The notes under the pieces are model-generated. The model was not told where the DNA came from and did not search any database. It worked only from the letters and a program-made list of their open reading frames with translations. Of a stretch of 64,000 bases of DNA, positions 16,399 to 25,366 are shown piece after piece. The stretch is from contig JAIPDI010000006.1 of NCBI GenBank assembly GCA_021737785.1, positions 62,001 to 126,000 of the forward strand, read 5' to 3'. This DNA comes from Deltaproteobacteria bacterium. Its GTDB lineage: Bacteria > Desulfobacterota > DSM-4660 > Desulfatiglandales > Desulfatiglandaceae. The position numbers and the translations under genes were made by a program. The first letter of the stretch is position 1. Each line of letters starts with the position of its first letter.

Positions 16399-18108
16399 TC
16401 AAACTTCGGTGTTAATCGCCCCTGAAGGTTTGGCGTGTTGGGTTGGGAGAAATAATCTGACGACGTTACCCGTAGCTTCCGGGTGACTGAGTTCAATTCG
16501 TCCCCTGTGGGCTTCGATGATCTTTCTGGCCAGGGGAAATCCCAAACCTTGGTCAAAGGACTTTCCGGAAAGATTCGAATCCAACAGGAGGTTTCGGATC
16601 GTCTCCAGAATAGGGGCCCCATCATCGGAAATGGTCAGGGCCACTTCATTCGTTAAAGCAGACGGCCGTATGGATAACACTATCTGACCGCCGGTTTGAT
16701 CGATCGCCTCTGCCGCGTTTTTGATAAACTGCCGCATTACCTTTATCATGCCATCCCTGTCCATCGGAATCTTCAAGGTTTCACGATAAAAATCTCTAAT
16801 GACCCTGACGTCCCTTTCGCGAAACAGATCCGCAAGCTCATCGACGACCTCATTAACGAGAGGAATCAGGTCCCTTTCGGAAAAAGAGGGTTCATAGATC
16901 TGTGAATAATCGACAATTTCCCTGAGAATCCGCTCTAACCGTTCGGATTCCTTTGCAATAATTTTAGCGTATTCTTGGGCGCGATTTCTTTCGGAGGCAT
17001 GGCGCGACAGTCTTTCGGCAAAGCCCCCAATGGCCAGAAGCGGATTGCGAATCTCATGGGCGACCGCGTCCAAAGTGTTGTTGAGGGTCTCCTGGCGGCC
17101 AAGGTCAGCCGCTTGCGAAATCTCGACCAGCGACTGATCGTAGGACTTGACCTTTGCAACGAGCCCCTGGATCGACGTATCCAACGAAGCCGTGAGCCTG
17201 GCTAAGGCGAGGTTTGCCTTTTCCATGACGGCAATGATATCCTTTTCCGAATCAATCTCTATTCTGAGTTGTTCTCCCAGTTCTTCCACCTTGCCGAAAG
17301 TCATCGACAGGATGTCGTCCACCTGGTCCTTATCGAGAAAAAAAAGTTCCCGGGCCACTTTGTGGAGCTCGTACAGGGTGTCTGTCGACCCAAAAACGAT
17401 TTCTGTCGCCCTCCTCGCCAACTCCACGATCCTGCACAGGGTCGGCCTGTCCGACGACAGGGCCTCATCCCCGAAATATCTCTGGCACTCCACCAGGTCT
17501 TCAGAAAACCGCCATCGCTGAAGGACAAGCGCCCCCACCTTTCGATGGTGAATCCCGAACTTTTCCTCCTCCGATGAAATAAGTGCCTCCAGGGGTTCAT
17601 CTCCCCTGAAAAACGTTTCCTCCGGGTCGGATATGGCACTGTGGAGCATGAGCTGACCGACCTCCAGGAGCAGACCACCGACAAAGGCCTCTTCCGGGCG
17701 CAAATCAACCAGCCTCGCAGTCGAGGTGAGTTCCTGAGCAATCAATGCCCTGTAGAGGGAGGTCTTCCAGAAGCTGTTGTAATCCACACCGCCTTTCCGG
17801 TCAGCTGGAAAGGTATCTCGGAGGGAAAGGGTTAATGCCATGAGGCGCACACGCTTGAAACCCAACAATACAATGGCTTGAGGGATGGATGTGACCCGAG
17901 CCGGCCGGGAAAAAAACGCACTCCCCGTCAGTTTGAGAAGCCTCGTGGCCAGGGCAGGGTCCTTTTCAATAATGTCAGCCAGGTCCCGTGCGCCCTTTCG
18001 GTCGTCTGTGGCCAGTTCGACTAACCGAACGGCGAGAGGAGACAGCCCTGGAACGCCATCACTTTGTACGATCTTCTTAAGCAATTTTGCCTTGCGCTGA
18101 TCTCTCAT
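16399..18108 (-). CDS. HDOD-domain histidine kinase
   Basis: A 569-residue soluble sensor kinase. The N-terminal ~220 residues are an HDOD domain (IIEKDPALATRLLKLTGSAF, then IPQAIVLLG). A coiled linker follows (about 280-340). A HisKA dimerisation helix has phospho-acceptor His351 in AHEIRNPLLAIGG, and a HATPase domain (about 450-560) has its N-box (KNAAEAID), a DDGAP G1-like box and GLGFPLARKIIEAH. No membrane segment is present, so the input is cytosolic. The G1 box reads SDDGAPI, where DxGxG is usual. Its cognate regulator is not adjacent; one of the two NtrC-type regulators in the window is a possible partner but this is a guess. HDOD kinases are found in chemosensory and c-di-GMP networks. 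It lies alone on the minus strand between plus-strand genes. Confidence 0.8.
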   Translation of the reverse strand: MRDQRKAKLLKKIVQSDGVPGLSPLAVRLVELATDDRKGARDLADIIEKDPALATRLLKLTGSAFFSRPARVTSIPQAIVLLGFKRVRLMALTLSLRDTFPADRKGGVDYNSFWKTSLYRALIAQELTSTARLVDLRPEEAFVGGLLLEVGQLMLHSAISDPEETFFRGDEPLEALISSEEEKFGIHHRKVGALVLQRWRFSEDLVECQRYFGDEALSSDRPTLCRIVELARRATEIVFGSTDTLYELHKVARELFFLDKDQVDDILSMTFGKVEELGEQLRIEIDSEKDIIAVMEKANLALARLTASLDTSIQGLVAKVKSYDQSLVEISQAADLGRQETLNNTLDAVAHEIRNPLLAIGGFAERLSRHASERNRAQEYAKIIAKESERLERILREIVDYSQIYEPSFSERDLIPLVNEVVDELADLFRERDVRVIRDFYRETLKIPMDRDGMIKVMRQFIKNAAEAIDQTGGQIVLSIRPSALTNEVALTISDDGAPILETIRNLLLDSNLSGKSFDQGLGFPLARKIIEAHRGRIELSHPEATGNVVRLFLPTQHAKPSGAINTEV

Positions 18109-18257
18109 AGTTATATTATACCATAATGGGTTTCAATTTACCAAAGGGTTTCTTTCCGGGGCATCCGGGTAACATTGAGATCACTCGCGGGAAACAGTTT
18201 AATGAACTACGGTGAAGGAGAACAAAATTTTCGAAGAAAGGAGAAGTCAGGGTACAG

Positions 18258-18494
18258 AAAAAACGACGCTTCAGCCGGGTTCGTTTTGGAATTGAGGCTC
18301 AACTGATGGTGGATAAAAGCGTCAATGGAACCGGCGAGGTGATGGATCTCGGTGTTGGTGGATGCCTTCTCGGGATTACTGCAGATCTGAAGCCGGGCAC
18401 CGCCTTTTCCCTGAGATTTGTTCTAGGCAGTGCTGACGCGGGGCCTGAGTCAATTCCGATGAAATATCGGGCAAAACTCACCTCAATGACTTGA
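18258..18494 (+). pseudogene. Truncated PilZ-domain remnant
   Basis: The frame reads KKRRFSRVRFGIEAQL and, 13 residues on, VMDLGVGGCLLGI, i.e. the RxxxR and D-x-G-x-GG elements of a c-di-GMP-binding PilZ domain. No ATG, GTG or TTG lies upstream in the frame before a stop at 18213, although AAAGGAG sits at about the right place. The only ATG (18306) is inside the domain and would remove the binding motif. The frame stops at TGA 18492-18494 before the last PilZ strands. I read it as decayed, or alternatively as using a rare start codon. Confidence 0.45.
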
Positions 18495-18515
18495 AAAATT
18501 GGCATACCTCCTTCC

Positions 18516-18531
18516 TGGCACATTTTATGCT
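18516..18531 (+). promoter_or_regulatory. Sigma-54 promoter upstream of the PilZ/cheX block
   Basis: TGGCACATTTTATGCT matches TGGCAC and TGCT with correct GG-N10-GC spacing; positions 7 and 12 of the consensus differ. The first clear gene downstream begins at 18834, about 290 bases from the predicted start. Confidence 0.6.
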
Positions 18532-18833
18532 TACAAATATCATGCATCTTGATGGTTTTAACGGAACCTTTTCTCGGGGCCAAGACCCAACATGCCCGGA
18601 ACAGTCATAATATAGGTTCCATGGATAAAAGGGCCTGTGAGAAAAATTGACAGCGCGTTGCATGGATGAACCGCTCTTCATTGAAATTGAGGCATAAAGC
18701 GATGTCCCTTATCCTCAAGAGGGGTCACAAAAGGCGTATCGAGATCTTCCAGACGGAGCTGCATATTTCACATGTGTTATAAATCAATCAGCTGCAGCGG
18801 CGACGAACCTGCTTGAGGAGAGTTCCATTTCTT

Positions 18834-19505
18834 ATGGATATTAGAATCTTACTCATCGCAATGGAGGAATGGGAGAGAAACGTATATTGTGAATCGATCA
18901 GACGGCTCGGGGTCACCGTGAATGCAGTTCCGTCGCTAAAAGGCCTGGATGCCGATGTGACGGATCTCTATTTCGATGGCGTCGTCATTGACATGCCCAC
19001 GAAAATATATGCTCTTAAAAATGACAGGGAATTCATCTACAGTACACTAAGAAAATTTCCAGCAGCACATGTGAGCCTTGAAAAAGGAAGCAGGCAGATA
19101 CGGGTGTTTTATCCCGGCCAGAAACCGGGCGCGACACTGCTCGATTTTATCAACGGCAAATGCCGGCCCTTCACGCCGCGCCGGCTGGGTTACCATATCA
19201 GAAAAGAGATCCATTTCAACGTCATCCTGTCCAAGGACAAGGCTTGTGGAATCTCAAATTCCGAAAAAACGGTAACCGTGGATGTATCTGAAAAAGGATG
19301 TTTTCTCTTTTCAGTCAACGACTGGGCCCCCGGCGACACGGCCTGGCTCACGGTTATGGAATTGACCGACAGAACGCCCATAAGTGCCGAGGTATGCCGC
19401 TGCGTTAAATGGGGTGAGGGGTTGCAGGTGCCCGGCATTGGCGTCAAATTCAAAGTTATTAAAGAATTGCAGACCAAAGAAATCTCGAAAAAGCTGTGGA
19501 GCTGA
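18834..19505 (+). CDS. PilZ-domain protein with N-terminal receiver-like half
   Basis: A 223-residue protein. Residues 1-~100 (MDIRILLIAMEEWERNVYCE start) have alternating strands and helices like a receiver domain but lack a clear phosphoacceptor set. Residues ~115-215 resemble PilZ: VTVDVSEKGCFLFS supplies the D-x-S-x-x-G motif and the end (IGVKFKVI) matches the last strand. The arginines of RxxxR are not intact (RKEIHF), so c-di-GMP binding is uncertain. The ATG at 18834 is preferred over a TTG at 18813, with GAGGAG upstream, though at a long distance. It precedes cheX by 97 bases on the same strand and probably shares its transcript. The role is likely control of motility. Confidence 0.65.
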   Translation: MDIRILLIAMEEWERNVYCESIRRLGVTVNAVPSLKGLDADVTDLYFDGVVIDMPTKIYALKNDREFIYSTLRKFPAAHVSLEKGSRQIRVFYPGQKPGATLLDFINGKCRPFTPRRLGYHIRKEIHFNVILSKDKACGISNSEKTVTVDVSEKGCFLFSVNDWAPGDTAWLTVMELTDRTPISAEVCRCVKWGEGLQVPGIGVKFKVIKELQTKEISKKLWS

Positions 19506-19602
19506 AAACCGGGGGTGGTCCCTCGGTCCATGACTCAGCCATCGGGCATCCCTCCACAGCAGAAAAATTCGAATTTCTTCTATTTAAAATCAGGAGGCTT
19601 AA

Positions 19603-20061
19603 ATGGATGTCAGATATATCAATCCTTTTCTGGCTGCAGTGAAGGATGTTTTTGAAACCATGATAGAGGTATCTTTCAGCGTGGGGAAACCTTGTCTTAA
19701 GAAGGACGGGATACCTTCCCATGAGGTAAGCAGTATCATCGGGATATCAGGTGAGGTCACCGGATCTGTGGTGATCAATCTTTCGGAAAAGACTGCACTG
19801 CAGCTTGCCTCCGCATTGCTTGGCGAACAATTATCGGAGCTTGACGAGGATTGTGTGGATGCTATCGGAGAAATCGCAAATATGGTTGCCGGGAGTGCGA
19901 AGAACGGTTTTCCTGTCGCCAACACGTCACTTTCGGTTCCCACTGTGGTTATTGGAAAACATGAGGTAAATTATCCATCTTCCATTCCCATCATTTCTAT
20001 TCCGTGTGAAACCAGTGAGGGAGAGTTCGGCGTCGATATCGCTCTCAAAGTTACCCATTAG
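19603..20061 (+). CDS. cheX: Chemotaxis phosphatase CheX
   Basis: A 152-residue single-domain CheC/CheX-family protein with AGGAGG 5 bases before the ATG. It has the catalytic D86xxxE90xxN93 motif (DAIGEIANMVAG) and the usual GISGEVTGSVVINL strand near 47-60. CheX dimers remove phosphate from CheY-P. It is a free-standing relative of the two domains fused to FliN at 5412-6911. The stop codon overlaps the base of a hairpin of the repeat family (20059-20088), and a second hairpin follows, so transcription probably ends there. It is convergent with an MCP gene. Confidence 0.85.
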   Translation: MDVRYINPFLAAVKDVFETMIEVSFSVGKPCLKKDGIPSHEVSSIIGISGEVTGSVVINLSEKTALQLASALLGEQLSELDEDCVDAIGEIANMVAGSAKNGFPVANTSLSVPTVVIGKHEVNYPSSIPIISIPCETSEGEFGVDIALKVTH

Positions 20062-20088
20062 CCTGAACGGAGTTTTCGTTCAGGCACG
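20059..20088. repeat. Solo terminal hairpin of the MITE-like family, copy D
   Basis: GCCTGAACG and CGTTCAGGC pair around GAGTTTT, followed by AC. This is the right-end hairpin of the elements at 7847, 40485 and 49660 without the remaining ~110 bases. It overlaps the cheX stop codon and may act as its terminator. Confidence 0.6.
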
Positions 20089-20132
20089 AGTTACCCTCAA
20101 ATCATTGAGTTAACGGCATTGAGCCTAAAATT

Positions 20133-20172
20133 ACAGCAAGCAAAGACAGTCGTCTTGCCTCTTGCTTGCTGT
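20133..20172. terminator. Hairpin between convergent cheX and MCP genes
   Basis: ACAGCAAGCAA (20133-20143) pairs perfectly with TTGCTTGCTGT (20162-20172). It lies between two genes that end facing each other and could terminate from both sides. There is no long T-run. Confidence 0.5.
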
Positions 20173-20202
20173 GATCCAAATCGCTTGACCATTTAGGACA
20201 GA

Positions 20203-22275
20203 TTAGAAACCCTTGAAATCGTCATCATCCATCGGAATGGTCTCTTCGGGCCTGGCATCATTTTTCTTGCCCGGCGCGGAAAGCGCCTTCAGTTTATCTG
20301 ATTTCTGTTGCCTCTTCTTTACGGCCGTCTTTGAGGACCGGACGTGTTCGGTTGACGAAGATCCTGCCGTTTTAGCCGAAGATGAGACCTTGGATTTCCG
20401 GATTGATTTTGCACCGACCATAGCAGACAATTCGGCGACAAACACCTGCATCTGTTCAGTCTGTGCACTCATCTCCTCAGAGGCGCTGGCAGACTCTTCC
20501 GCATTGGCAGCCACCTGCTGCACCACCTTGTCCATCTCAGTTACGGCCCTGTTGATTTCCTCAATCCCCTGGGCCTGCTCATTGGATGCAGCAGAAATCT
20601 CCTCCACCAGATGACCCACCTTCTTACCGATCTCCATGTTCTCGCTGAATGCCTCCTGGGTAGACTGGGTCAGTGAATTGCCGTTTCTGACGGCCTTGAT
20701 GGTATTCTCAATCAGATTGGAGGTGTTTTTGGCTGCGTCTGCCGCCCTCAGTGCAAGGTTCCTGACCTCGTCGGCCACAACGGCAAACCCTGCCCCTGCT
20801 TCACCTGCACGTGCCGCCTCCACGGCGGCATTGAGAGCCAGCAGATTGGTCTGAAAGGCGATTTCATCGATGGTCTTGATGATTTTACCCGTCTCTTCAC
20901 TGGACTTAGTGATCTCCTGGACGGCATCGGCCATATCGGTCATGTGTTGGTTCACCTTTTCCACGATCTGTCCGGCCTCGGTCATCATGGTCTTGGCCTC
21001 ATTCGCATTATCCGCATTTTTCTTTGTCATGGAGGACATCTCTTCCAGTGAGGAAGAGGTCTCTTCGATGGAGGCCGCCTGCTCGGCCGCACCTTCTGCC
21101 AGGGACTGGCTGCCGGCCGACACCTGGTGTGCAGCAGAGGCCACCTGATCTGATCCATCGGTGAGCCCGACAATGATGTTTTCGATAGGCCTTGCAATGG
21201 ATTTTGAAAAGATGAGGGTCAGTGGTATGATCAATAGTATGCAGGCCAGGTATATAACGCCAAGGAGTCGGATCATCTGCCAGGTATTTGCTTTGACAAT
21301 GTCCTTGGGGAGGAGGACGGCAATGGCGCCGGTATTCCCTCCACTTCCGCCCAGGGGGAGGACTCCCTGAAAACAATCCCCCTTTTCCAGTTGAACATCA
21401 TTGAGCAGGACCTCCTGATCGGAAAGGGTCCACGCATCTTTCTTTTTGATGGTATCCGGAAGTTGAAGGGCGGTGTAATCCGCATTATTACCGATGCTCA
21501 ATCCCTTCCCGGTAAATATATTGATTTGGAGTCCTGTGAGGGCCGACATATCGGTGAGAAAATCCTTATCGAGTTTTCGAATCGCCGCTGAAAAACCGAC
21601 CTGACTCTTAACAAGCCCATCCGATTTTGCGTCGTAGCCCTCGGCCATAACGGGAACAGCGCTCACCAGGCAGATGTAGCCTCCCATCTGTTCAAACTGT
21701 ACGGATTCCTCCTTGGGAATCTTCTCTCCATAGTTCATCTTCATGTTCATTGTTGGCCGGGATTCAGATTCTTTCCAGGCATCCGGGGTTATCTGTTCTC
21801 CTCGTTTCAGGGAAAGGCCCCAGGACTTGCCCTTTGTACCTGGAAAATATCCGATGGCATATGTCTGATCGTCCCTCTCAAGTGCGAAAGACTTGAGATT
21901 TCCCATCGCATCATACATTCCCAATTCCCATACATCCGACATGCTGGCGATATTAAAGAGGGTAGAGACGATCTCCTGAAAGGTGTTCCGGGTGATGGAG
22001 CTGACATCTCCTTCTTGGTAATCGGAAAGAAACTTCATCTTTCCTCCCATACCATCAACCGTCGCAGCCTGCTGCGAATCAAGCAGAATATTTTTCTGTT
22101 TCACCTGCAGGTCTTTCCGGATGATGTTTATGGCGGTCTTGATCCGATCATACGCGGCCTCACTATTCTGTCGGTTAATGACGATTGAGACCGCAATCGT
22201 GGTAACGACCATTACCAGAACCACGATTGCCAGCGAAGTGAAAACCAATTTGGCATTGAGCTTCATTCTTCTCAT
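20203..22275 (-). CDS. Methyl-accepting chemotaxis protein with large periplasmic Cache-type sensor
   Basis: A 690-residue transducer. A membrane segment (about 9-31) is followed by a periplasmic domain of about 290 residues, which looks like a double-Cache fold ([32 protein letters not shown]). A second membrane segment lies near 333-355. The cytoplasmic part has the invariant MCP hairpin ([20 protein letters not shown]) and methylation helices. The C-terminus is a basic linker ending [10 protein letters not shown], similar to the ends of two other MCPs here. Ribosome site GAGG is 6 bases before the ATG at 22275. The signalling half resembles that of the MCP at 27976-30690, while the sensor differs. 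With the decayed cheW upstream and the MCP at 22602, it forms a cassette. The ligand is unknown. Confidence 0.9.
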   Translation of the reverse strand: MRRMKLNAKLVFTSLAIVVLVMVVTTIAVSIVINRQNSEAAYDRIKTAINIIRKDLQVKQKNILLDSQQAATVDGMGGKMKFLSDYQEGDVSSITRNTFQEIVSTLFNIASMSDVWELGMYDAMGNLKSFALERDDQTYAIGYFPGTKGKSWGLSLKRGEQITPDAWKESESRPTMNMKMNYGEKIPKEESVQFEQMGGYICLVSAVPVMAEGYDAKSDGLVKSQVGFSAAIRKLDKDFLTDMSALTGLQINIFTGKGLSIGNNADYTALQLPDTIKKKDAWTLSDQEVLLNDVQLEKGDCFQGVLPLGGSGGNTGAIAVLLPKDIVKANTWQMIRLLGVIYLACILLIIPLTLIFSKSIARPIENIIVGLTDGSDQVASAAHQVSAGSQSLAEGAAEQAASIEETSSSLEEMSSMTKKNADNANEAKTMMTEAGQIVEKVNQHMTDMADAVQEITKSSEETGKIIKTIDEIAFQTNLLALNAAVEAARAGEAGAGFAVVADEVRNLALRAADAAKNTSNLIENTIKAVRNGNSLTQSTQEAFSENMEIGKKVGHLVEEISAASNEQAQGIEEINRAVTEMDKVVQQVAANAEESASASEEMSAQTEQMQVFVAELSAMVGAKSIRKSKVSSSAKTAGSSSTEHVRSSKTAVKKRQQKSDKLKALSAPGKKNDARPEETIPMDDDDFKGF

Positions 22276-22601
22276 TCTGTTCCTCTCCCCTCCTGTTTTA
22301 CCTTTAAGCGTCGATCATTGCGCTAAATCTACAAGGGACCTGACCTCATTATCAATTCAGATTCACCCCCGTCATGTACAGGGTTGGCATCTGGACATCA
22401 GCACATAGGCCTTCATCACTAACCAAACGGGGCCTCGGATACGTCACAGGGATTGCGTTTCCCTTGAGGCGGACGACACCTCTTACAACGTCGGGCGTCT
22501 GGGATACGGTCAGAATGGCATTATCCTGGCCGTCTCTTGGATCATCAATATACCGACCCCCGAATCATTTACACCGCTTGTTCGGCTGATGGCCAGGCGG
22601 C
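22276..22601. other. Interval between two MCP genes, largely a cheW ruin
   Basis: 326 bases; most is the cheW-like remnant described separately. The rest shows an AGGAGGGG ribosome site for the MCP at 22275 and no independent promoter that I can recognise. Confidence 0.5.
22352..22564 (-). pseudogene. Decayed cheW remnant
   Basis: A minus-strand frame without a start codon encodes TVSQTPDVVRGVVRLKGNAI followed by PVTYPRPRLV. This lines up with TSVPQTPDFVKGVINLRGKV, then IPVVDLRRRF, in the intact cheW at 30733-31245. Only about 70 codons are left; the frame is closed by a stop upstream, and both the N- and C-terminal CheW strands are missing. It lies between two MCP genes in the same position as the intact cheW in the second cassette. 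It was probably lost after duplication of the cassette. Confidence 0.75.
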
Positions 22602-24545
22602 TCAAAAGTTTTTAAAATCCGCATCATTCAGGGAAATCAGCTTTCTGTTTTCCTCCGTTTCAGAAACCGCCCGACCTCTTTTCTCGGTCCTTTTTCTGGA
22701 TACGGCCCTCCCTCCTTTTGCCGACCTCTCCATCATAGCGGTTGTTGGGCCTTCTGAAACGGCTCCGGCACGCCTTCTTCCCGTTACCAGGGCGATCAAC
22801 TCTCCCACATTCGCCCTCATTTGCTCTGCCTGAGCATTCATCTCTTCGGAGGCAGCCGCCGACTCTTCAGCATTGGCCGCATTCTGTTGGACCACCTTAT
22901 CCATCTCCGTGACGGCAGTGTTTACCTGTTCGATCCCCTGGGCCTGTTCATTGGACGCCGCCGCAATCTCACCGGTCAAATGGGCCACCTTGGAAGCGCT
23001 CTCCGCCACCTTTGTGAACGCCTCATTGGTCTCCTGAACCATATCAGAACCGGCGTTGACCTTCTTCACAGTGCCTTCGATGAGGTTCGCCGTGTTCTTT
23101 GCAGCATCCGCAGCCCTCAGCGCCAGGTTCCTCACCTCGTCCGCAACCACGGCAAATCCGGCCCCAGCCTCACCGGCCCTTGCCGCCTCAACCGCGGCAT
23201 TCAAGGCCAGTAGATTGGTCTGAAAAGCGATCTCGTCGATGGTCTTGACAATCTTAGATGTCTCTTCGCTCGCCCGGGAGATCCCTTCCATAGAATCGAT
23301 CAGATGGTTCATAGATGTGTTCGCTTGCCCTACCACCTGATTGGCCTTTTTCATGAGACCGTCCGCCTGATTGGCATGGTCCGCATTCTGCTTGGTCATG
23401 GAGGATATCTCCTCCAGAGAGGAAGATGTCTCCTCGATGGAAGCTGCCTGTTCTGCCGAACCTTCGGCCAGAGACTGACTGGATGCGGAAATCTGAGAAG
23501 AGGCCGTTACAACCTGGTCCGTACTGCTTGAGATATTTGCAATGGCCTTTCTTAAAGAGCCGTTAATCGCCCTTATGATTAAAAACGCCGAGAGTATCAA
23601 AAAGACAATGGCAGTCAGGAGGACAATCACACTCACGACGTCGCTGGTTTGCCCGTATTTTTCAATACTGGCCTTGGTCAGTGCAACGATCTCTTCCGCG
23701 GTTTGTTGCGCCTGAATCCCTGTCTGCTTGAGCTTGGCCGACAGGTCCTGATTTTTTCCCCACTCTTTAAACAACACATCCCCAGCCTGTTCGATTACGG
23801 CCATGTCTTTTTCTGCCGCCTTCCAGATCTCATTAAACTCAGACGCGTTTATTGACTTCAAAACGGTATCGATGTTCCTTTTGAGCAGTTGGGTTTTGGC
23901 GTCAACCGTCTTTTTGACTTCATTAAATTGCTCGACATTCGAAAACAGGAGGAGATTCTGGATGTTCAACAATTTTTCGTTCCCCACCCCCAGGAAATCG
24001 CTGATCTCTTTTCGCGCCCCCGCTTTAGTTGAATCCAGGAATTCCCCCTGTGTAATCAGCATGGCGTCTTCCTGATCAATGGACCCGACGATCTTTTGAA
24101 GGGATGCATTCATCTGCTGAATGCTGGCCGCGAGTTCCGCTTTCGCCTTGTCCATGGATTCTATGTTTTGGACCACCTGTTCAAAGATCGCGCCATGAGC
24201 ATGAATGATTGCGGTCACCGCATCCACCCGTTCCTTTATCTCAGGGTCAACGGCCCTGGCCTGCAGGCCCAACGCGGTTTTCTCAATAGCGCCAAGATGT
24301 TCCTTATATTCTGTGAGCAAGGCCTTGTCGTGGCGGTTTATAAACTGTTCTTCGATCAACATCATCCTGACAATCCCTGCTGAAGCGGCCTGGCTCTCTC
24401 TTCCGACAATGATATCCCGACCCTTGTTGGCATCGAGATACTTGTTGACCCCTGCGATGGCACCCATTCCCACGATGGCTAACACGGGCAAGATGATGAC
24501 CTTGGCCCGAATGCTTGAAAATGTGACCCATTTCAAAAGTGACAT
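22602..24545 (-). CDS. Methyl-accepting chemotaxis protein with helical periplasmic sensor
   Basis: A 647-residue transducer from the ATG at 24545, which has GGGGGG about 5 bases upstream; an in-frame upstream ATG at 24587 has no ribosome site. Membrane segments lie near 14-33 and 305-330. The periplasmic part (about 270 residues) is almost wholly alpha-helical, like the four-helix or double four-helix (HBM) sensor families. The cytoplasmic part has the MCP hairpin [20 protein letters not shown]. The end is a basic, flexible linker finishing [11 protein letters not shown]. The signalling half is closest to that of the MCP at 31411-33636. It follows the secreted Cache protein gene by 72 bases on the same strand and is likely in one operon with it. 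Confidence 0.9.
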   Translation of the reverse strand: MSLLKWVTFSSIRAKVIILPVLAIVGMGAIAGVNKYLDANKGRDIIVGRESQAASAGIVRMMLIEEQFINRHDKALLTEYKEHLGAIEKTALGLQARAVDPEIKERVDAVTAIIHAHGAIFEQVVQNIESMDKAKAELAASIQQMNASLQKIVGSIDQEDAMLITQGEFLDSTKAGARKEISDFLGVGNEKLLNIQNLLLFSNVEQFNEVKKTVDAKTQLLKRNIDTVLKSINASEFNEIWKAAEKDMAVIEQAGDVLFKEWGKNQDLSAKLKQTGIQAQQTAEEIVALTKASIEKYGQTSDVVSVIVLLTAIVFLILSAFLIIRAINGSLRKAIANISSSTDQVVTASSQISASSQSLAEGSAEQAASIEETSSSLEEISSMTKQNADHANQADGLMKKANQVVGQANTSMNHLIDSMEGISRASEETSKIVKTIDEIAFQTNLLALNAAVEAARAGEAGAGFAVVADEVRNLALRAADAAKNTANLIEGTVKKVNAGSDMVQETNEAFTKVAESASKVAHLTGEIAAASNEQAQGIEQVNTAVTEMDKVVQQNAANAEESAAASEEMNAQAEQMRANVGELIALVTGRRRAGAVSEGPTTAMMERSAKGGRAVSRKRTEKRGRAVSETEENRKLISLNDADFKNF

Positions 24546-24617
24546 AAAATCCCCCCGTAAATGGCAAGGCGCCCGCGTTCCCGGCATGGCGAATACGGTG
24601 CGCTTGCCACAATGGTT

Positions 24618-25088
24618 CTATTCGTAAATCCCGGCAAGCATGGCCACATCCTCACCCGGCACTTTGTACACATACGTTATTTTGGGTGAAGGGGTCTTTT
24701 CTCCCGGCTTGGGCCACATGTAGCTTACCCAACCTTCGCCCTTGTTCTTGGCCATATTGATGAATTCCGCGAAAAACAGTTTTCCGCCCGCATCCTTGGC
24801 CGCTATAAGATTCTTGCCGATGAGTTTGGGTTTGATGGGGTGGGCGATGTTGCAAGTCTTGTTCAGGTCCAGACAGAATACATAGGTATCCTTCCAAACA
24901 AATGGGCCATTCTTGTCGTTGATTGTTTCGAGAGCGGCATCCAACCCCTTTTCCTTTACCATCGCCGCCGCTTCTTTGCACTTAGCCACGCATTCGTCTT
25001 TTGTGGCCTGCTCCTCGGCAACAGCCAGCCCGCCCAGAAAAATACCCACGGATAATACAAATAACAGAGTAAAAATCCTTCTCATCAT
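24618..25088 (-). CDS. Secreted single-Cache-domain protein
   Basis: A 156-residue protein with a signal peptide (1-~24, ending LAVAEEQ). The rest is one small-molecule-binding Cache domain: FVWKDTYVFCLDLNKTC, IGKNLIAAKDAGGKLFFAEF, GEGWVSYMWPKPGEK and a closing strand. The same motif set occurs in the sensor of the MCP at 31411-33636 ([13 protein letters not shown]). There is no second membrane helix or signalling domain, so the product should be free in the periplasm. A good ribosome site (AAGGAGAAGTT) precedes the tandem ATGs at 25088. It sits directly before an MCP that lacks a Cache domain and may hand ligand to it as a binding protein; this is inference. Confidence 0.8.
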   Translation of the reverse strand: MMRRIFTLLFVLSVGIFLGGLAVAEEQATKDECVAKCKEAAAMVKEKGLDAALETINDKNGPFVWKDTYVFCLDLNKTCNIAHPIKPKLIGKNLIAAKDAGGKLFFAEFINMAKNKGEGWVSYMWPKPGEKTPSPKITYVYKVPGEDVAMLAGIYE

Positions 25089-25250
25089 AACTTCTCCTTT
25101 TATTTTGCGTTAATATCCAACTTCCTTGTTTTCAGTGTGTTGTCTGCCTTCTTTAGTGTCCCCTCCTTTCCTCTCATTTTCTACTCACTTCCGCCAAGGC
25201 AATCGGCATTGACTTGATCTATCACAGCCCCAATCCCGATGCTGAAAAGG

Positions 25251-25267
25251 CGGCATTCAAAATGCCG
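25251..25267. terminator. Small hairpin after the haem-MCP gene
   Basis: CGGCATT and AATGCCG pair around CAA, about 100 bases beyond the stop of the minus-strand haem-MCP gene. Stem of 7, no clear T-run; possible weak terminator. Confidence 0.35.
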
Positions 25268-25366
25268 GGGGTCATAGCAAACCAGTTTGAAACGGCTCAA
25301 AATCAACCTCTTTGATCCGGATGATCTCTTTGCCCCCATTTTCCCTTTCTCTTGATTTTCAGCGTC

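Noticed and set aside
18492-18494. TGA at the end of the PilZ remnant as a third selenocysteine codon
   Set aside because: The sequence after it does not continue the PilZ fold, no Cys is expected there and no suitable hairpin follows.
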